Shown: positions 15,647-24,063, counted from the stretch's first letter. The stretch is 45,158 bases of DNA from DATDAH01 sp036525535 (GCA_036525535.1 DATDAH010000234.1:1-45158), one strand, 5' to 3'. Made by a program: numbers and translations. Notes: generated by a model not told the origin, from the sequence alone.

Positions 15647-16449
15647 CCTACCTCGACGGCATCGTCGCGGCCCACCGGGAGCGGGCCGCGGCCGACGACC
15701 GAGCGCGGGGCAGGGTCCTGGAGCAGGCCTGGGCGACGGCGGCCCCCCGTCCCTTCCGGGAGGCACTGGCGGCCACGACCGGCGTGGCCCTGATCGCCGA
15801 GATCAAGCGCCGGTCGCCCTCCAAGGGCGACCTGGCCCCGGAGCTGGACCCCGCGACGCTGGCCCGCGGCTACGAGGCGGGCGGGGCCACCTGCTTGTCG
15901 GTGCTGACCGACGGCCCCCACTTCGGCGGCTCGCCCGCCGACCTCGGCGCGGCGCGGCAGGCCGTGGCCGTCCCGGTCCTGCGCAAGGACTTCACCGTTG
16001 ACGAGGTCGACGTCTGCGACGCCCGGCTGATGGGAGCCGACGCCGTGCTGTTGATCGTGGCCGCCCTCGATGACGCCGAGCTGCGGGCGTTCGCCCAGTT
16101 GGCCGCCGAACTGGACCTGGCCGCGCTCGTCGAGGTCCATGACACCGCCGAGGTCGAGCGGGCCCTGGCGGCCGGCGCTGACCTGATCGGGGTGAACCAG
16201 CGGGACCTGACGACCTTCGCCGTCGAGAACCACCGGGCACTGGACCTGGTCGCCCAGCTGCCGGCGGGCGTGGTCCGCGTGGCCGAGTCCGGCATCACCG
16301 GGCCGGCCGACGTCATCGCCCTCGCCGACGGCGGCTACGACGCCGTCCTGGTGGGGGAGACCCTGGTCACCTCCGACGACCCCGAGGCCACCACGGCGAG
16401 CCTGGTGGCCGCCGGAATCGGCCACGGTGGCGGGCGGGGCGACGGGTAG
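15643..16449 (+). CDS. trpC: Indole-3-glycerol-phosphate synthase
   Basis: TrpC closes the indole ring from CdRP. The 268-residue TIM barrel has LIAEIKRRSPSKGDL with the catalytic Glu and Lys, VLRKDFTVDEVDV with the catalytic Lys, GVNQRDLTTF and VRVAESGI. It is monofunctional (no TrpF domain), in line with a separate trpF next to it. ATG 15643 overlaps the ygfZ stop. Its TAG stop forms the first half of a putative -10 for trpF. Confidence 0.96.
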   Translation: MTYLDGIVAAHRERAAADDRARGRVLEQAWATAAPRPFREALAATTGVALIAEIKRRSPSKGDLAPELDPATLARGYEAGGATCLSVLTDGPHFGGSPADLGAARQAVAVPVLRKDFTVDEVDVCDARLMGADAVLLIVAALDDAELRAFAQLAAELDLAALVEVHDTAEVERALAAGADLIGVNQRDLTTFAVENHRALDLVAQLPAGVVRVAESGITGPADVIALADGGYDAVLVGETLVTSDDPEATTASLVAAGIGHGGGRGDG

Positions 16450-16452
16450 CGT
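16447..16452 (+). promoter_or_regulatory. Putative leaderless -10 of trpF built on the trpC stop codon
   Basis: TAGCGT: the first three bases are the trpC stop codon, and the hexamer ends seven bases before the trpF GTG. Identical in sequence and spacing to the element at 1908-1913. Confidence 0.48.
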
Positions 16453-16459
16453 CCCGGCC

Positions 16460-17122
16460 GTGTTCGTCAAGATCTGCGGGATCACGAGCGAGGAGGACGC
16501 CCTCCTCGCGGTGGCCATGGGCGCTGATGCGGTCGGCTTCGTCTTCGCCCCCTCACCCCGTCAGATGGCGGTCAACAAGGTGCGGGAGATCGCCAGCCGG
16601 CTGCCCCCGGAGGTCCTGACCGTGGGTGTGTTCAAGGACAGCAGCCGCCAGCAGATCGTCCGGACCGTGCAGACGTGTGGCCTCAAGGCGGCCCAGCTCC
16701 ACGGGCGGGAGACCCCCGAGCTCACCCGCGAGGTCCGCCAGCGCGTCGGCCTGGTCATCAAAGGGCTGCCCGCGGGCGACCCCGCGCTCGACCACTGGGA
16801 CGAGTTCGGCGCCGACGCCCTCCTGCTGGACGCGCCCCGCCCCGGGTCCGGCCAGGTCTTCGACTGGTCCCTGGCCGACGGCATCCCGGTGAACCGTCGG
16901 GTGATCCTCGCCGGCGGCCTGACGCCAGAGAACGTGGCCGATGGCATCGAGGCCGTCCACCCCTGGGGCGTGGACGTGTCGACCGGGGTCGAGCAGTCGC
17001 CGGGACGCAAGGACCCGCGCAAGGTGCGGGCGTTCGTGAGCGCGGCCCGGGCCGCGGCACCCCCCGAGTACGAGGGGAGTGGCCGGGCGCCGTACGACTG
17101 GGAGGCGGAGACCGGATGGTGA
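16460..17122 (+). CDS. trpF: Phosphoribosylanthranilate isomerase
   Basis: TrpF rearranges PRA to CdRP. It has 220 residues. VKICGIT at the N-terminus carries the catalytic cysteine; LLLDAPRPG carries the catalytic aspartate; ILAGGLTPENV and GVDVSTGVEQSPGRKDPRKV are the phosphate-binding end. A C-terminal tail of about 25 residues (PPEYEGSGRAPYDWEAETGW) goes beyond the usual end. Start GTG 16460. Most actinobacteria lack this gene because PriA does both reactions. It overlaps trpB by seven bases. Confidence 0.95.
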   Translation: MFVKICGITSEEDALLAVAMGADAVGFVFAPSPRQMAVNKVREIASRLPPEVLTVGVFKDSSRQQIVRTVQTCGLKAAQLHGRETPELTREVRQRVGLVIKGLPAGDPALDHWDEFGADALLLDAPRPGSGQVFDWSLADGIPVNRRVILAGGLTPENVADGIEAVHPWGVDVSTGVEQSPGRKDPRKVRAFVSAARAAAPPEYEGSGRAPYDWEAETGW

Positions 17123-18300
17123 CCGACGGGTCGAGCGGATCGTCGCTGATGCCGGATCCGGCAGGCGATGGCCGCTTCGGGCGCTTCGGCGGGCGCTTCG
17201 TGCCCGAGTCGCTCGTCCCGGCCTGCGAGGAGCTGGAGACGGCGTTCACCGAGGCCTGGGCCGATCCGGCCTTCCGGGCCGAGCTGGACGGGCTGCTGAC
17301 CGACTACGCCGGGCGACCGTCGCCCCTGACCGAGTGCCGTCGACTCGGCGAGGAGTTGGGCTGTCGCCTGCTGCTCAAGCGGGAGGACCTCAACCACACC
17401 GGGTCACACAAGATCAACAACGTCCTCGGCCAGGCCCTGCTGGCTCAGCGGATGGGCAAGACCCGGCTGGTGGCCGAGACCGGCGCCGGCCAACACGGCG
17501 TGGCCACGGCGACCGCCGCCGCCCTCCTGGGGATGGAGTGCCTCGTCTACATGGGCGAGGTGGACATGCAGCGCCAGGAGCTGAACGTCTTCCGCATGCG
17601 GCTGCTCGGCGCCGAGGTGCGGGGGGCGGCGTCGGGCAGTCGGACGCTGAAGGACGCCATCAACGAGGCCATGCGGGACTGGGTGGCCACGGTCGAGACC
17701 ACGCACTACTGCCTCGGCTCGGTCATGGGCCCCCACCCGTACCCCTGGATGGTGCGGGAGCTGCACCGGGTCATCGGCATCGAGGCCCGGGCCCAGATCC
17801 TGGAGCGCACCGGCGCCCTGCCCGATGTCGTCGTGGCCTGCGTCGGTGGGGGCTCCAACGCCATGGGCCTGTTCTCCGGCTTCGCCGACGACGTCGAGAC
17901 CGAGTTGGTCGGTGTGGAGCCCGCAGGGGGCGCCGCCATCGGCCACGGGGTACCCGGTGTGGTCCACGGCAGCACGTCGTACCTGCTGCAGGACGAGGCC
18001 GGCCAGGTCCAAGAGGCCCACTCGGTGTCGGCCGGGCTGGACTATCCGGGCGTCGGCCCCGAACACGCCCACCTGGCCGACATCGGCCGGGCCCGGTACG
18101 AGGCGGTGGACGACGAGGAGGTCCTCGACGCCTTCGCCCTGCTGTCCCGCACCGAGGGCATCATCCCGGCCCTGGAACCGGCCCACGCCCTGGCCTGGGT
18201 CGCCCGGGAGCGGGATTCGTTGCGCGACCGCACCGTCCTGCTCAACCTGTCCGGCCGGGGGGACAAGGACGTCGCCCAGGTCGCCGAGCTCCGTGGCTGA
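17116..18300 (+). CDS. trpB: Tryptophan synthase beta chain
   Basis: TrpB joins indole and serine with PLP. Of 394 residues, the PLP lysine is in LNHTGSHKINNVLGQ; GAGQHGVATATAAALLG and the phosphate site VGGGSNAMGLFSGF are present, as is SAGLDYPGVGPEHAHL, typical of TrpB1 that works with TrpA. The ATG at 17116 overlaps the trpF stop; codons upstream are a shadow of trpF. The GTG of trpA lies inside its last eight bases. Confidence 0.97.
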   Translation: MVTDGSSGSSLMPDPAGDGRFGRFGGRFVPESLVPACEELETAFTEAWADPAFRAELDGLLTDYAGRPSPLTECRRLGEELGCRLLLKREDLNHTGSHKINNVLGQALLAQRMGKTRLVAETGAGQHGVATATAAALLGMECLVYMGEVDMQRQELNVFRMRLLGAEVRGAASGSRTLKDAINEAMRDWVATVETTHYCLGSVMGPHPYPWMVRELHRVIGIEARAQILERTGALPDVVVACVGGGSNAMGLFSGFADDVETELVGVEPAGGAAIGHGVPGVVHGSTSYLLQDEAGQVQEAHSVSAGLDYPGVGPEHAHLADIGRARYEAVDDEEVLDAFALLSRTEGIIPALEPAHALAWVARERDSLRDRTVLLNLSGRGDKDVAQVAELRG

Positions 18301-19075
18301 GCGCCTGGAGGATGCCCTGCGGGCCGGACGGGACGCGGGGCGCAAGCTGCTGGTGCCCTACATCACCGGTGGCCTCCCGGGCTGGGAGGCCCTGCTCGAT
18401 CCGCTGGCCGAGGCCGGCGCCGACGCCATCGAGGTGGGGATCCCCTTCTCGGACCCGGTCATGGACGGCCCGGTCATCCAGGAGGCGTCGGAGCAGGCGT
18501 TGGCGGCCGGGGCCACCCCGAAGGCGATCGTCGACGCCTTGGCCGGCCAGGAGACCGCCGTCCCCGTGGCGATCATGACCTACTACAACCTGGTCTTCCG
18601 CTGGGGCCACCAGCGGTGTGCCGACGACCTGGCCCGGGCCGGCGTCGCCGCCGCGATCCTGCCCGACCTGCCCCTCGAGGAGGTCGGACCGTGGGCCAAG
18701 GCGGCCGACCGGGCCGGGGTGGAGACGGTCCTGCTCGCCGCGCCGACCACGCCCGACGAGCGCCTGGTGGCCATCACCGAGCGGTCACGGGGGTTCGTCT
18801 ACGGCGTCGGCCTGCTCGGGGTGACGGGCGAGCGGGACGCCCTGGCCGCCACCGCGGTCGGCCTCGCCCGACGCCTGAAGGCGGCGACCGACAAGCCGGT
18901 GCTGATCGGAGTGGGCATCTCCACCCCGGCCCAGGCGGTGGAGGCCTGCGCGGTCGCCGACGGGGTCGTGGTGGGCTCCGCGCTGGTCCGCCGGGTGCTC
19001 GCAGGCGGCGGCCCGGCAGGCGCCGCCGAGCTCGTCCGCGCCTTCCGAAATGCCCTGAACGGCGGAAATGCTTGA
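18293..19075 (+). CDS. trpA: Tryptophan synthase alpha chain
   Basis: TrpA cleaves indole-3-glycerol phosphate and channels indole to TrpB. It has 260 residues. LLVPYITGGLPG opens the barrel; IEVGIPFSDPVMDGPVIQ carries the catalytic glutamate and aspartate; MTYYNLVFRWG and VYGVGLLGVTGER follow. The GTG 18293 start overlaps the trpB stop by eight bases. It closes the trp part of the cluster; the HU gene follows 87 bases later. Confidence 0.97.
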   Translation: MAERLEDALRAGRDAGRKLLVPYITGGLPGWEALLDPLAEAGADAIEVGIPFSDPVMDGPVIQEASEQALAAGATPKAIVDALAGQETAVPVAIMTYYNLVFRWGHQRCADDLARAGVAAAILPDLPLEEVGPWAKAADRAGVETVLLAAPTTPDERLVAITERSRGFVYGVGLLGVTGERDALAATAVGLARRLKAATDKPVLIGVGISTPAQAVEACAVADGVVVGSALVRRVLAGGGPAGAAELVRAFRNALNGGNA

Positions 19076-19089
19076 CTTTGGGGGGTCAA
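19072..19089. promoter_or_regulatory. TTGAC...GTCAA inverted repeat before the HU gene
   Basis: TTGAC and GTCAA, eight bases apart, at the trpA stop and 74 bases before the HU start. TTGACT could be a -35 element, or the repeat could be an operator. No convincing -10 at the right spacing was found. Confidence 0.25.
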
Positions 19090-19162
19090 ATCGACTCGCG
19101 TGGCCCTCAGCCGGTTCGTTTCGGGACCGACCCGATCGTCCGACCAAGCCCAGGAGGGTGCA

Positions 19163-19438
19163 ATGAACAAGAGTGAGTTGATCGACGCCATTGCCGCGAA
19201 GACCGGTCTCAGCAAGACGGATGTGGGGGGTGTCCTCGACGGTTTCGCCGAGGTCGCCTACGGGGCGGTCGGCAGTGGCGACAAGATCACCATCCCCGGG
19301 TTCCTCTCCATCGAGCAGACCTACCGGTCCGCCCGAACCGGCCGGAACCCGCAGACGGGCGCCACGATCCAGATCGCGGCCACGAACGCGGCCAAGGTCT
19401 CGGCCGGCTCCAAGCTCAAGGCTGCAGCCAAGGGCTGA
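19163..19438 (+). CDS. hup: HU-family DNA-binding protein
   Basis: A 91-residue nucleoid protein of the HU/IHF family. It begins MNKSELIDAIAAKTGLSKTD, has the beta-arm region YRSARTGRNPQTGATIQIAA with RNPxTG at the arm tip, and ends in a short Lys/Ala tail. It lacks the long PAKKA-rich tail of mycobacterial HupB. A good ribosome binding site (AGGAGGG, 19152-19158) lies four bases before ATG 19163, in contrast to the leaderless starts of many neighbours. A strong hairpin follows. Confidence 0.95.
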   Translation: MNKSELIDAIAAKTGLSKTDVGGVLDGFAEVAYGAVGSGDKITIPGFLSIEQTYRSARTGRNPQTGATIQIAATNAAKVSAGSKLKAAAKG

Positions 19439-19454
19439 CGCACCCACTCCGGTT

Positions 19455-19486
19455 CCACGGGGGCGGCCTCCGGGCCGCCCCCGTGG
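19455..19486 (+). terminator. Strong terminator hairpin after the HU gene
   Basis: A perfect 14-bp stem (CCACGGGGGCGGCC with its complement at 19473-19486) and a 4-base TCCG loop, starting 16 bases after the HU stop. No T-run follows. It separates the his-trp-HU block from the ABC cassette. Confidence 0.7.
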
Positions 19487-19600
19487 CGCGTCCGGGGGCC
19501 CTCGGCGGTACGGGCCACGGGCGAGGTGAGTCCCGGCGCCCGGTCCTGGCAGGATGAGGTCTTGGCCCCCAACCGACCCGCTCGTCGGTAGTCCGAAGAG

Positions 19601-22321
19601 GTGGACGCGCGCGCTGGCTCGTGGGGCGCACGCGCGCGGGCCGCCCTCGACACCCTGGGCTCGGCGCCCTGGCGGCGGGCGCCCTGGCTGCTGCGGCGAC
19701 GCCCGGGGGTGTTGCTACCGGCGGCCGGGGCCTGCGCGGTGCTGGCGGCATCGCTGGCGTCGGTCCCGCTGTTCCTCTCGTCGGCCGGGACGGAGGCCGT
19801 GGCCCTGCAGGCCGCCGAGCGTTGCCCGCGGGACACGGGCGCGACCTATCGCATCCCGCCCGGGCCCGGCTCGCCATTGGGTACGCCGGACCCGTTCACC
19901 ACGCTGACCGACGACCTCGGTCCGTCGATCCAGTGGGGACGGATCGAGACGTCGTTGGCCGGCCCCGATCCCTCACGGGCGACCGACGTCGTCGTCCTCT
20001 TCCGTGAGGGGGCGCTCGACCATGTCGACAGGCTGGAGGGCTCGGCGCAGCCGGGCGCGGTGTGGCTGAGTGACCGCGCCATAGCGCTGACCGGTGCCGG
20101 TCCCGCGGCCGGCGCGACCCTCGGCGGCGTGCCGACGCCCGTGGCCGGCGTCTACCGGGAGCTGGTGGCCGGCACGATCTCGAACCCGTTCTGGTGCGCC
20201 CATCGGCCCGACCTCCTTCTTCGAGGAACGGACCTCGAGCCACCGCCACCGGTCGTGATCGCTGACCGAGAGACCTGGGTCAGCCTCGCAGGGTCGGCGG
20301 ACTCCGTCATCGTCGAGGGGGCGTGGGAGGCGCCGCTCCGCGACGACCTCACGGTCACCGAGGTGCGCGGCCTCGTCGAGGACCTGGCATGCGATGGCTC
20401 CGAGGCAGCCGACCTCGGGTGGTGCACACGCCCGCCGCTCGTGGAAGGCAACAACGCCCCCACGTGGACGCCGGACGACGGCCTGATCGAGGCTCCGGAT
20501 GCGGCCACCTTCGTCGAGCGCTACTTCGAGACCTCACTGCCCTTCGTCGCCGATCGCGCCCGCGGCATCCAGGTCGAGGTCGGTGGCGGCGTGTGGCCCG
20601 TCGCCGTGCTCGCGGCGCTGGCCGGAGCCGGTCTCGTGGCCGCCACCGCCCTGCTCTGGTGCGACCGACGCCAGCGCGAAATCACCCTCCTCACCGTCCG
20701 GGGGTCGACGCCGACGGCCGTCGCGTCGAAGGCGGTCCTCGAACTGTCCGGCGCGCTGGTGATCGGAAGCGCCGCAGGCGTGACCCTCGCCTATGGGCTG
20801 GTCGTGGAGGTCGGACCGTCGCCCACGCTCGAGCCCGCGGCGGTGGGGCGGGCCCTGTGGGTGGGGGCCGTCGCCCTCTTGCTCTCGACCCTGGTGGTCG
20901 CGTCGGTGGTCGGCCTCCGCGCCAAGACCGGCCTCGTCGGCCGGCGGCGCACCTGGTTCCGATTCGTTCCCTGGGAGATCGCGCTCGGGTTGTTGACGGC
21001 GGTGTCCTTCGCCCGGCTGGACGAGTGGGGCGTACCGGTGAGTCGCGGCGCGACGGCCAGTCGGATCGACGTCCTCGGGCTGATGTTCCCGGTGCTGTTC
21101 CTCGCCACGATGGTGGCCGTCGTCGCCCGCGTCCTCGGCCTCGCCCTCGGCCCGCTGCGCGCCATCAGCCGTGACTGGCCCAGCTCCCTGTTCCTGGCCG
21201 TTCGCCGTGTCGCCCGCTACCGAGCCGCCGCCATCGGGATGGTGGCGGCGTCCGCCCTCGCCACGGGCGTGTTCGGCTATGCCGCCACGATCCAACGCTC
21301 GATGGACGCGACGCTGGAGGCCAAAGCCCTCGTCTACCTGGGCAGTGACGTCGTCGTCCGGGTCCCGGAAGGCGAGCAGGTCCCCGACGGGCTGGCGGGA
21401 CGATCGACCACGGTCGACCTCTACAGCAGCGCCTGGGTGGAGACGCCTCGCCGACAGCAGGTGAACGTGTTCGCCATCGACCCGACGACCTTTGCTCGAG
21501 CCGCCTACTGGGATGCCAGCCTGGCGTCATCGTCGCTCGACGAGATCCTCGAGCAGTTGGCGGCGCCGCCGACGGACGGCCGCGTGCCCGCCCTGGTAGT
21601 AGGGATCGATGTTCCCGCGGTCGCCGACGCCGGGATCGTCACCGTGGGCACCACCGGGTTCGAGATCGCCGCGATCGCCGACACCGACGAGGTGCAGGCG
21701 TTCCCCGGCATGCGGCGGGGCAGCCCGGCGATGTTCCTCGCCGCCTCCGCGCTGGAGGACCTTGGCATCAGCACACCGTTCCACGAGACCAGGATCCGCG
21801 GCGACCGCGCCGAGATCCTGACCACGCTGGACGAGACGAGGACGAGCTACGAAGAGACCACTACCGCCACCGGCGTCGTCGACTCGGTGTCGTTCCTGAC
21901 CGTGGCCCAGACCTTCGGGTTCATGCGATCACTCGCGGTGGCTTGCACCTTGCTGGTCACCGGCGGCGTCGCCGTGTACTTCGATGCGCGCCGCCGGGCC
22001 CGGGTGCTCGGTCATGCGTTCGCCCGCCGCATGGGGCTCACGAGGCGACAGCACCGACAAGCGCTCCTGGCCGAGGTGCTGGCGGGGGTGGGCGTCGGCT
22101 GTTGGCTCGGGTTGGTCGTGGCCGTGGTCGCTGCCCGGGTGGCGCTCCAGCGCATCGACCCGCTCCCGTTGGTCCGACCCGACCCTCTCCTGCGGCCCGC
22201 GACCGGCCTGCTGCTCGGACTTGGCCTGGCGGCGCTGGTCGTCGCCTGGGTCGCGTCGGCGATCGCACAGTGGGTGACCGATCGTGACGATCCCGTGGAG
22301 GTGCTCCGTGGTGGGACCTGA
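19601..22321 (+). CDS. Double-length FtsX-type ABC transporter permease
   Basis: A 906-residue membrane protein. One hydrophobic segment (about 36-60) is followed by a long extracytoplasmic region (about 61-330). A helix cluster with the FtsX motif REITLLTVRGSTPTAVASK comes next, further helices to about 570, a second extracytoplasmic region, and three C-terminal helices (about 777-797, 827-850, 867-890) ending DDPVEVLRGG. This is the MacB/FtsX superfamily, which moves or releases lipids, lipoproteins or peptides by mechanotransmission. The GTG at 19601 follows a weak TAGTCC hexamer by six bases. It is coupled to two ATPase genes. The substrate is unknown. Confidence 0.82.
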   Translation: MDARAGSWGARARAALDTLGSAPWRRAPWLLRRRPGVLLPAAGACAVLAASLASVPLFLSSAGTEAVALQAAERCPRDTGATYRIPPGPGSPLGTPDPFTTLTDDLGPSIQWGRIETSLAGPDPSRATDVVVLFREGALDHVDRLEGSAQPGAVWLSDRAIALTGAGPAAGATLGGVPTPVAGVYRELVAGTISNPFWCAHRPDLLLRGTDLEPPPPVVIADRETWVSLAGSADSVIVEGAWEAPLRDDLTVTEVRGLVEDLACDGSEAADLGWCTRPPLVEGNNAPTWTPDDGLIEAPDAATFVERYFETSLPFVADRARGIQVEVGGGVWPVAVLAALAGAGLVAATALLWCDRRQREITLLTVRGSTPTAVASKAVLELSGALVIGSAAGVTLAYGLVVEVGPSPTLEPAAVGRALWVGAVALLLSTLVVASVVGLRAKTGLVGRRRTWFRFVPWEIALGLLTAVSFARLDEWGVPVSRGATASRIDVLGLMFPVLFLATMVAVVARVLGLALGPLRAISRDWPSSLFLAVRRVARYRAAAIGMVAASALATGVFGYAATIQRSMDATLEAKALVYLGSDVVVRVPEGEQVPDGLAGRSTTVDLYSSAWVETPRRQQVNVFAIDPTTFARAAYWDASLASSSLDEILEQLAAPPTDGRVPALVVGIDVPAVADAGIVTVGTTGFEIAAIADTDEVQAFPGMRRGSPAMFLAASALEDLGISTPFHETRIRGDRAEILTTLDETRTSYEETTTATGVVDSVSFLTVAQTFGFMRSLAVACTLLVTGGVAVYFDARRRARVLGHAFARRMGLTRRQHRQALLAEVLAGVGVGCWLGLVVAVVAARVALQRIDPLPLVRPDPLLRPATGLLLGLGLAALVVAWVASAIAQWVTDRDDPVEVLRGGT

Positions 22322-22982
22322 CCTTGCGGCGCGATGTCGCGCGCTGGACGTGGAGTACCAGGTGGCATCCGGGGCCGTGTCGGCTCTGCGCGGCGTCGAG
22401 GCCTCCTTCGAACGTGGTCGGCTGTCGGTGATCACCGGGCCGTCCGGATCGGGCAAGTCATCGCTGCTGCGAGCCTTCGCCGGGCTGCAGCGACCCCGGG
22501 CCGGCCAAGTCGAGATCGACGGTTGCGACATCACCCGCCTACGGGCCGGGCAGCGGCGCTGGCTGCGTCGGCGCCGGCTCGGCGTCGTGCTCCAGGACCC
22601 GGCCGACAACCTGGTCGCCTACCTCCGGGCCGACGAGCAGGTCGAGTTGGCGGCCCGCCTCCGCGGTACCGACGGGGGCGAGGCCCCGGAAATGCTCGAC
22701 GCGGTCGGCCTCGCCGGCCGCCATCACTGCTTCCCGGCGGAGTTGTCGGGCGGGGAGCAGCAGCGCGTGGCCTTCGCGGCCGGCGCGGTCGGCCAGCCCA
22801 CCTTGCTGCTGGCCGACGAGCCGACGGCCGAGCTCGATGCCGCGGCGGGAGCGACCTTGGTCGCGATCATGCGTGGGCTGGTGAGCCGCGGGACCACCCT
22901 CGTCGTCGCCTCCCACGACGCCGCGGTCGTCTCCGCCGCCGATCACGTGGTGCAGCTGCGAGACGGGCGGGTGGTCTCGTGA
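22308..22982 (+). CDS. ABC transporter ATP-binding protein with intact motifs
   Basis: A 224-residue nucleotide-binding subunit. Walker A is TGPSGSGKSSL, the signature LSGGEQQR, Walker B LLLADEPTAELD with the D-loop, and the H-loop ASHD. It resembles the MacB/LolD group that pairs with FtsX-type permeases. The GTG at 22308 overlaps the permease gene by 14 bases and the stop overlaps the next ATPase by four bases, so the three genes form one translation unit. Confidence 0.92.
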   Translation: MVGPDLAARCRALDVEYQVASGAVSALRGVEASFERGRLSVITGPSGSGKSSLLRAFAGLQRPRAGQVEIDGCDITRLRAGQRRWLRRRRLGVVLQDPADNLVAYLRADEQVELAARLRGTDGGEAPEMLDAVGLAGRHHCFPAELSGGEQQRVAFAAGAVGQPTLLLADEPTAELDAAAGATLVAIMRGLVSRGTTLVVASHDAAVVSAADHVVQLRDGRVVS

Positions 22983-23644
22983 CGACCGTGGATGACCGAC
23001 CCGTGCTCGCGCTATCCGGAGTGGGGAAGTCGTTCGTGACACCAGCCGGGTCGGTGGCGGTACTGGACGGCGTCGACCTCGCCGTCGCCCGCGGCGAGGT
23101 CCTCGCGATCGCCGGCCGCTCGGGGTCGGGCAAGACCACCCTGCTCACGATCATCGCCGGCTGGGAGCAACCCGACGTCGGGTCGGTCGCGTTCCAACGA
23201 GGGGCGACGGCGACGGAGCGACGCTGGCGCGAGCTGGCGATCGTGCCTCAGTCGCTCGGCCTGCTCGACGAGCTGACCGTCGCCGAGAACGTCGCGCTGC
23301 CGTTGCGCCTGGCGCGGGCGGTGTCCGGCGACGACCCCTCCGACCTGATGGCCCGACTCGGCATCGCGCACCTGGCGGGTCGCTACCCCAGCGAGGTCTC
23401 GCTGGGTGAGCAGCAACGGGCGGCGCTGGCCCGAGCAGCAGTCGTCAAGCCGCCGTTGCTGGTGGCGGACGAGCCGATCTCCCACCAGAACGAGGAGTGG
23501 GCCCGGAGCACGATGGTCGTCCTCGGGCTCCTGGCTGCTGAGGGAACGGCGTGCGTAATGGCCACCCACAACGACATCGCCTTCGAGGCCGCCGACCGAG
23601 TCCTCGAACTGAACAGCGGTCGACTCCGACCCCGAGCCGGCTAG
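22979..23644 (+). CDS. ABC transporter ATP-binding protein with degenerate signature
   Basis: A 221-residue second ATPase of the same cassette. Walker A (AGRSGSGKTTL) and Walker B (LLVADEP) are normal. The signature reads VSLGEQQR in place of LSGGQQR, and the D-loop reads ISHQN where the partner has TAELD. The H-loop ATHND is kept. Such changes often make one site of a heterodimer weak or inactive. It probably pairs with the intact ATPase on the double-length permease, giving an asymmetric transporter. Start GTG 22979, four-base overlap. Confidence 0.9.
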   Translation: MTTVDDRPVLALSGVGKSFVTPAGSVAVLDGVDLAVARGEVLAIAGRSGSGKTTLLTIIAGWEQPDVGSVAFQRGATATERRWRELAIVPQSLGLLDELTVAENVALPLRLARAVSGDDPSDLMARLGIAHLAGRYPSEVSLGEQQRAALARAAVVKPPLLVADEPISHQNEEWARSTMVVLGLLAAEGTACVMATHNDIAFEAADRVLELNSGRLRPRAG

Positions 23645-23691
23645 GCCACGACGGAGCCCGGCAGCCTTCCCACCGGCCCCGAGAGGACACG

Positions 23692-24024
23692 GTGGGCCAC
23701 GCCGTGCCGGAGACGTTCGATCTGAGCATTGACAACCGTCACGACATCGCGGTCGTGCGCCGCGCCGCCCGCCAGTCCAGCCCCACGGTCGAGTTGGCCA
23801 CCGTCGCACCGCAGGTCCCGGACCGCGCCACGACCGCGGGGTGGGGATGCACCAACGCCCCACCGGTTTGCCGGGTGATGGCGACCCACCTGCGGGCCAG
23901 CCGTCAGGTGGTCCTCGACGAGGTGGCGTCCTGTGGCACCGACGTCTTCTGGACCCGACCGCGGTACTACGCGCCTGAGGCCGGCTGGATCGCCCAGTCG
24001 ATCAAGGCGTTGCGGCTCGGCTGA
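23692..24024 (+). CDS. 110-residue orphan protein at the end of the ABC cassette
   Basis: No family is recognised. Codon third positions are mostly G or C, so it looks like a true gene. GTG 23692 is chosen because GAGAGG at 23681-23686 lies five bases upstream; the open frame before it is a shadow of the ATPase gene. The N-terminal half is polar (TFDLSIDNRHDIAVVRRAAR). A middle stretch has GWGCTNAPPVCRV with two cysteines, and a third is in ASCGTDVFW. The C-terminal half has aromatic residues (WTRPRYYAPEAGWI). There is no signal peptide. It could be a cassette partner, cargo or regulator; it is not clearly a peptide precursor. Confidence 0.6.
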   Translation: MGHAVPETFDLSIDNRHDIAVVRRAARQSSPTVELATVAPQVPDRATTAGWGCTNAPPVCRVMATHLRASRQVVLDEVASCGTDVFWTRPRYYAPEAGWIAQSIKALRLG

Positions 24025-24051
24025 GCGGACCGATGTCGGGCCAACGGCGGC

Positions 24052-24057
24052 TACCTT
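24052..24057 (+). promoter_or_regulatory. Putative leaderless -10 of bcp
   Basis: TACCTT, six bases before the bcp ATG, in the 39-base gap after the orphan gene. Confidence 0.48.
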
Positions 24058-24063
24058 GCGCCC

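Noticed and set aside
23692..24024. Lanthipeptide or other modified-peptide precursor beside the ABC cassette
   Set aside because: No modifying enzyme is present, the protein is long for a precursor, and no leader cleavage motif is seen. It is kept only as an orphan protein.
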